NCBI RefSeq assembly: GCF_028331445.1
Contig: NZ_JAQMHX010000005.1
Coordinates: 62,001 to 126,000 of the forward strand
DNA from: Candidatus Phyllobacterium onerii
Lineage (GTDB): Bacteria; Pseudomonadota; Alphaproteobacteria; Rhizobiales; Rhizobiaceae
DNA length: 64,000 nt
Reading direction: 5' to 3'
Positions 62,669 through 64,000 of the stretch are shown here, piece by piece (within the stretch, counting starts at the first letter, position 1; the number at the start of each line of letters is the position of its first letter). The notes under the pieces are model-generated. The model searched no databases and was not told the DNA's origin. It saw only the letters and a program-made list of their open reading frames with translations. A program made the position numbers and the translations under genes.

Positions 62669-63071
62669 CGCGCAGTTCGATCTGGCAAATGCCAGGGGAC
62701 AAGAAACACTAATGAGGGAACCTCGGGCGTCGCTGGCTCGATATGACAGTGCAACCCGGCGCGTGGTGTTAGATCTTATAAATGGATGCAGCTATGCATT
62801 TCCATTCCATTTCGTGCAGGATTTGCAGAATGCGAGTGATGAGGACCTCGCTGATATCCGGGTCGATGGGGCTGGCCTGAACTTGCAGTGGCCCAAGCTG
62901 GACGTTGATCTATATGTACCTGCTCTTGTGTCAGGCATTTTCGGTACACGGGCCTGGGTGACCCGGGAACTTGCTCGCGTGGCGGGCCAGGCCGTTTCAC
63001 CCGCAAAGTCGGCTGCAGCTAGGGCGAATGGTGCAAAGGGTGGGCGTCCGCGAAAAACGGCTAGCGGCTGA
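62652..63071 (+). CDS. DUF2442 protein
   Basis: This 139-residue protein matches DUF2442. The core contains SLARYDSATRRVVLDLINGC, YAFPFHFVQDL and LQWPKLDVDLYVPALVSGIFG. The basic tail ARANGAKGGRPRK is typical and could bind DNA. The ATG at 62652 has GGGAG six bases upstream and overlaps DUF4160 by 17 bases. Together they form a two-gene insert between the SPOR gene and nagZ. Confidence 0.85.
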   Translation: MADLTDAQFDLANARGQETLMREPRASLARYDSATRRVVLDLINGCSYAFPFHFVQDLQNASDEDLADIRVDGAGLNLQWPKLDVDLYVPALVSGIFGTRAWVTRELARVAGQAVSPAKSAAARANGAKGGRPRKTASG

Positions 63072-63142
63072 TCTTGCTAAAGCTTTTGCAAATGTTCAGC
63101 GAAGCCTGTGCGATAGGCAGTGATTTGAAGTAGACTCCCGTT

Positions 63143-64000
63143 ATGAGCGAATCAAAAGCATGGATTGCCGGGATGACCGGTTTGAAACTGACCCCAGACG
63201 AAATCGCGTTCTTTCGCGATGAGCGGCCGTGGGGTTTTATTCTTTTTGCCCGCAATATCAGCGAGCCGGCACAGATCGAAGACCTGTGTGCGCATCTGCG
63301 TGATCTGGTGAACCGTGACGACGCACTGGTGCTGATTGACCAGGAAGGCGGGCGCGTGCAGCGCCTGCGACCGCCGCTCGTTCCGGATTATCCCTCAGGG
63401 TCGCAACTCGGCGCGCTTTTCCGGGAAAACGAGGAACTCGGATTGCGTTCCGCCTGGCTCCTGTCGCGCCTGCATGCGTTTGATCTCCTCAAGCTCGGAA
63501 TCAATGTCGATTGCCTGCCGGTGCTCGATGTTCCGGTCGAAGGCGCCAATGACGTTATTGGCACCCGCGCCTATGGCAAGCATCCTGAGATCGTGACGGC
63601 CATGGGCCGAGCCGCCGCAGATGGCTTGCTCGCAGGCGGCATGCTGCCAGTGATCAAGCACATACCTGGGCACGGCCGCGCCTTTGCCGACACGCATCAC
63701 GAATTGCCGACGGTCGCGACGGCGCTTGAGGAGCTTGCCGAACATGATTTCGCGCCGTTTCGGGCTTTGGCTGACCTGCCGATGGCGATGAGCGCGCATG
63801 TGATCTTTTCGGCCGTTGATCCAAAGAACCCGGCGACGACATCGGGCAAGGTGGTAGAGGAGATCATCCGGGACTATATAGGTTTCGACGGGCTGCTGAT
63901 GAGCGACGATGTCTCCATGAATGCACTTTCTGGGGATTATTTCGACCGGACCAAAGCAATCTTTGCGGCGGGGCTTGATATCGTGCTTCATTGCCACGGC
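63143..64000 (+). CDS. nagZ: Beta-N-acetylhexosaminidase (partial, runs off window end)
   Basis: The first 286 residues of a GH3 beta-N-acetylglucosaminidase of peptidoglycan recycling are visible. DQEGGRVQRLR, KHIPGHGRAFADTHHELP (the catalytic His-Asp loop) and MSDDVSMNALSG (catalytic Asp) are present; the last part lies outside. It would act in the cytoplasm on GlcNAc-anhydromuropeptides. In Rhizobiales nagZ is usually next to SPOR and followed by scpA-scpB; that part is not in the window. Confidence 0.95.
   Translation, partial: MSESKAWIAGMTGLKLTPDEIAFFRDERPWGFILFARNISEPAQIEDLCAHLRDLVNRDDALVLIDQEGGRVQRLRPPLVPDYPSGSQLGALFRENEELGLRSAWLLSRLHAFDLLKLGINVDCLPVLDVPVEGANDVIGTRAYGKHPEIVTAMGRAAADGLLAGGMLPVIKHIPGHGRAFADTHHELPTVATALEELAEHDFAPFRALADLPMAMSAHVIFSAVDPKNPATTSGKVVEEIIRDYIGFDGLLMSDDVSMNALSGDYFDRTKAIFAAGLDIVLHCHG

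Noticed and set aside
1-64000. CRISPR arrays, rRNA genes and intact insertion sequences
   Set aside because: No regularly spaced repeats, rRNA sequence or transposase frame was seen anywhere in the window.

Overview
This window reads as the chromosome of an alphaproteobacterium of the order Rhizobiales, most like the Phyllobacterium/Brucella/Mesorhizobium group. That is inferred from gene content and order, without a database search. The markers are exoR, the pole organiser popZ beside valS, a pcm-tolC pair, the block dgt-argS-SPOR-nagZ with erpA and xthA divergent from it, a tripartite tricarboxylate transporter, and several small rhizobial DUF families. Almost every long antisense reading frame is a shadow of a better gene on the other strand.

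Layout. 0-4.1 kb: a Nudix hydrolase cut by the window edge, a CorA-type metal transporter, gpt, a universal stress protein, a CinA-type protein and tRNA-Leu(UAA). 4.3-9 kb: a GT39-like membrane glycosyltransferase and a tctCBA uptake operon. 9.1-13.3 kb: a tightly overlapped operon ade-ilvA-DUF1697-DUF1697, convergent with a MocR-type regulator that is divergent from an EamA exporter. 15.9-20.6 kb: rhlE, then cysK-alaX-sseA-acetyltransferase. 20.7-25.4 kb: a small lipoprotein, a DUF1203 protein, ald with a divergent Lrp-type regulator, and a cyclopropane synthase-type methyltransferase with an MmcQ/YjbR protein. 25.8-31.2 kb: an archaic (Csu-like) chaperone-usher pilus locus followed by what looks like a broken subunit gene.

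31.2-37.4 kb: nnr (NAD(P)HX repair), then an accessory stretch of small proteins and lipoproteins, tRNA-Asn and tRNA-Cys. 37.4-39.7 kb: a 2.2-kb prophage remnant in the 3' end of tRNA-Cys. It is bounded by an 18-bp repeat with one mismatch and carries a DUF2806 protein, two small unknown genes and a decapitated terminase small-subunit gene cut by the distal att site. 39.9-42.5 kb: an NmrA-type reductase, a sulfotransferase and a bare GGDEF protein.

42.8-64 kb: mostly core functions. These are pcm-tolC-popZ-valS, a FadL-type porin, exoR, a Tat-exported phospholipase C, xthA, erpA, dgt, argS, a large SPOR-domain envelope protein, an inserted DUF4160-DUF2442 pair, and nagZ (cut by the window end).

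The strongest unexplained signals are: two roughly 145-bp palindromic elements, each starting in a stop codon, whose inner stems differ in sequence but stay complementary; the tRNA-Cys phage remnant and its cargo; a pair of related small basic reading frames near 35.5 and 36.5 kb; and the cysK-alaX-sseA grouping. No CRISPR array, rRNA operon, transposase or obvious large defence island was seen.
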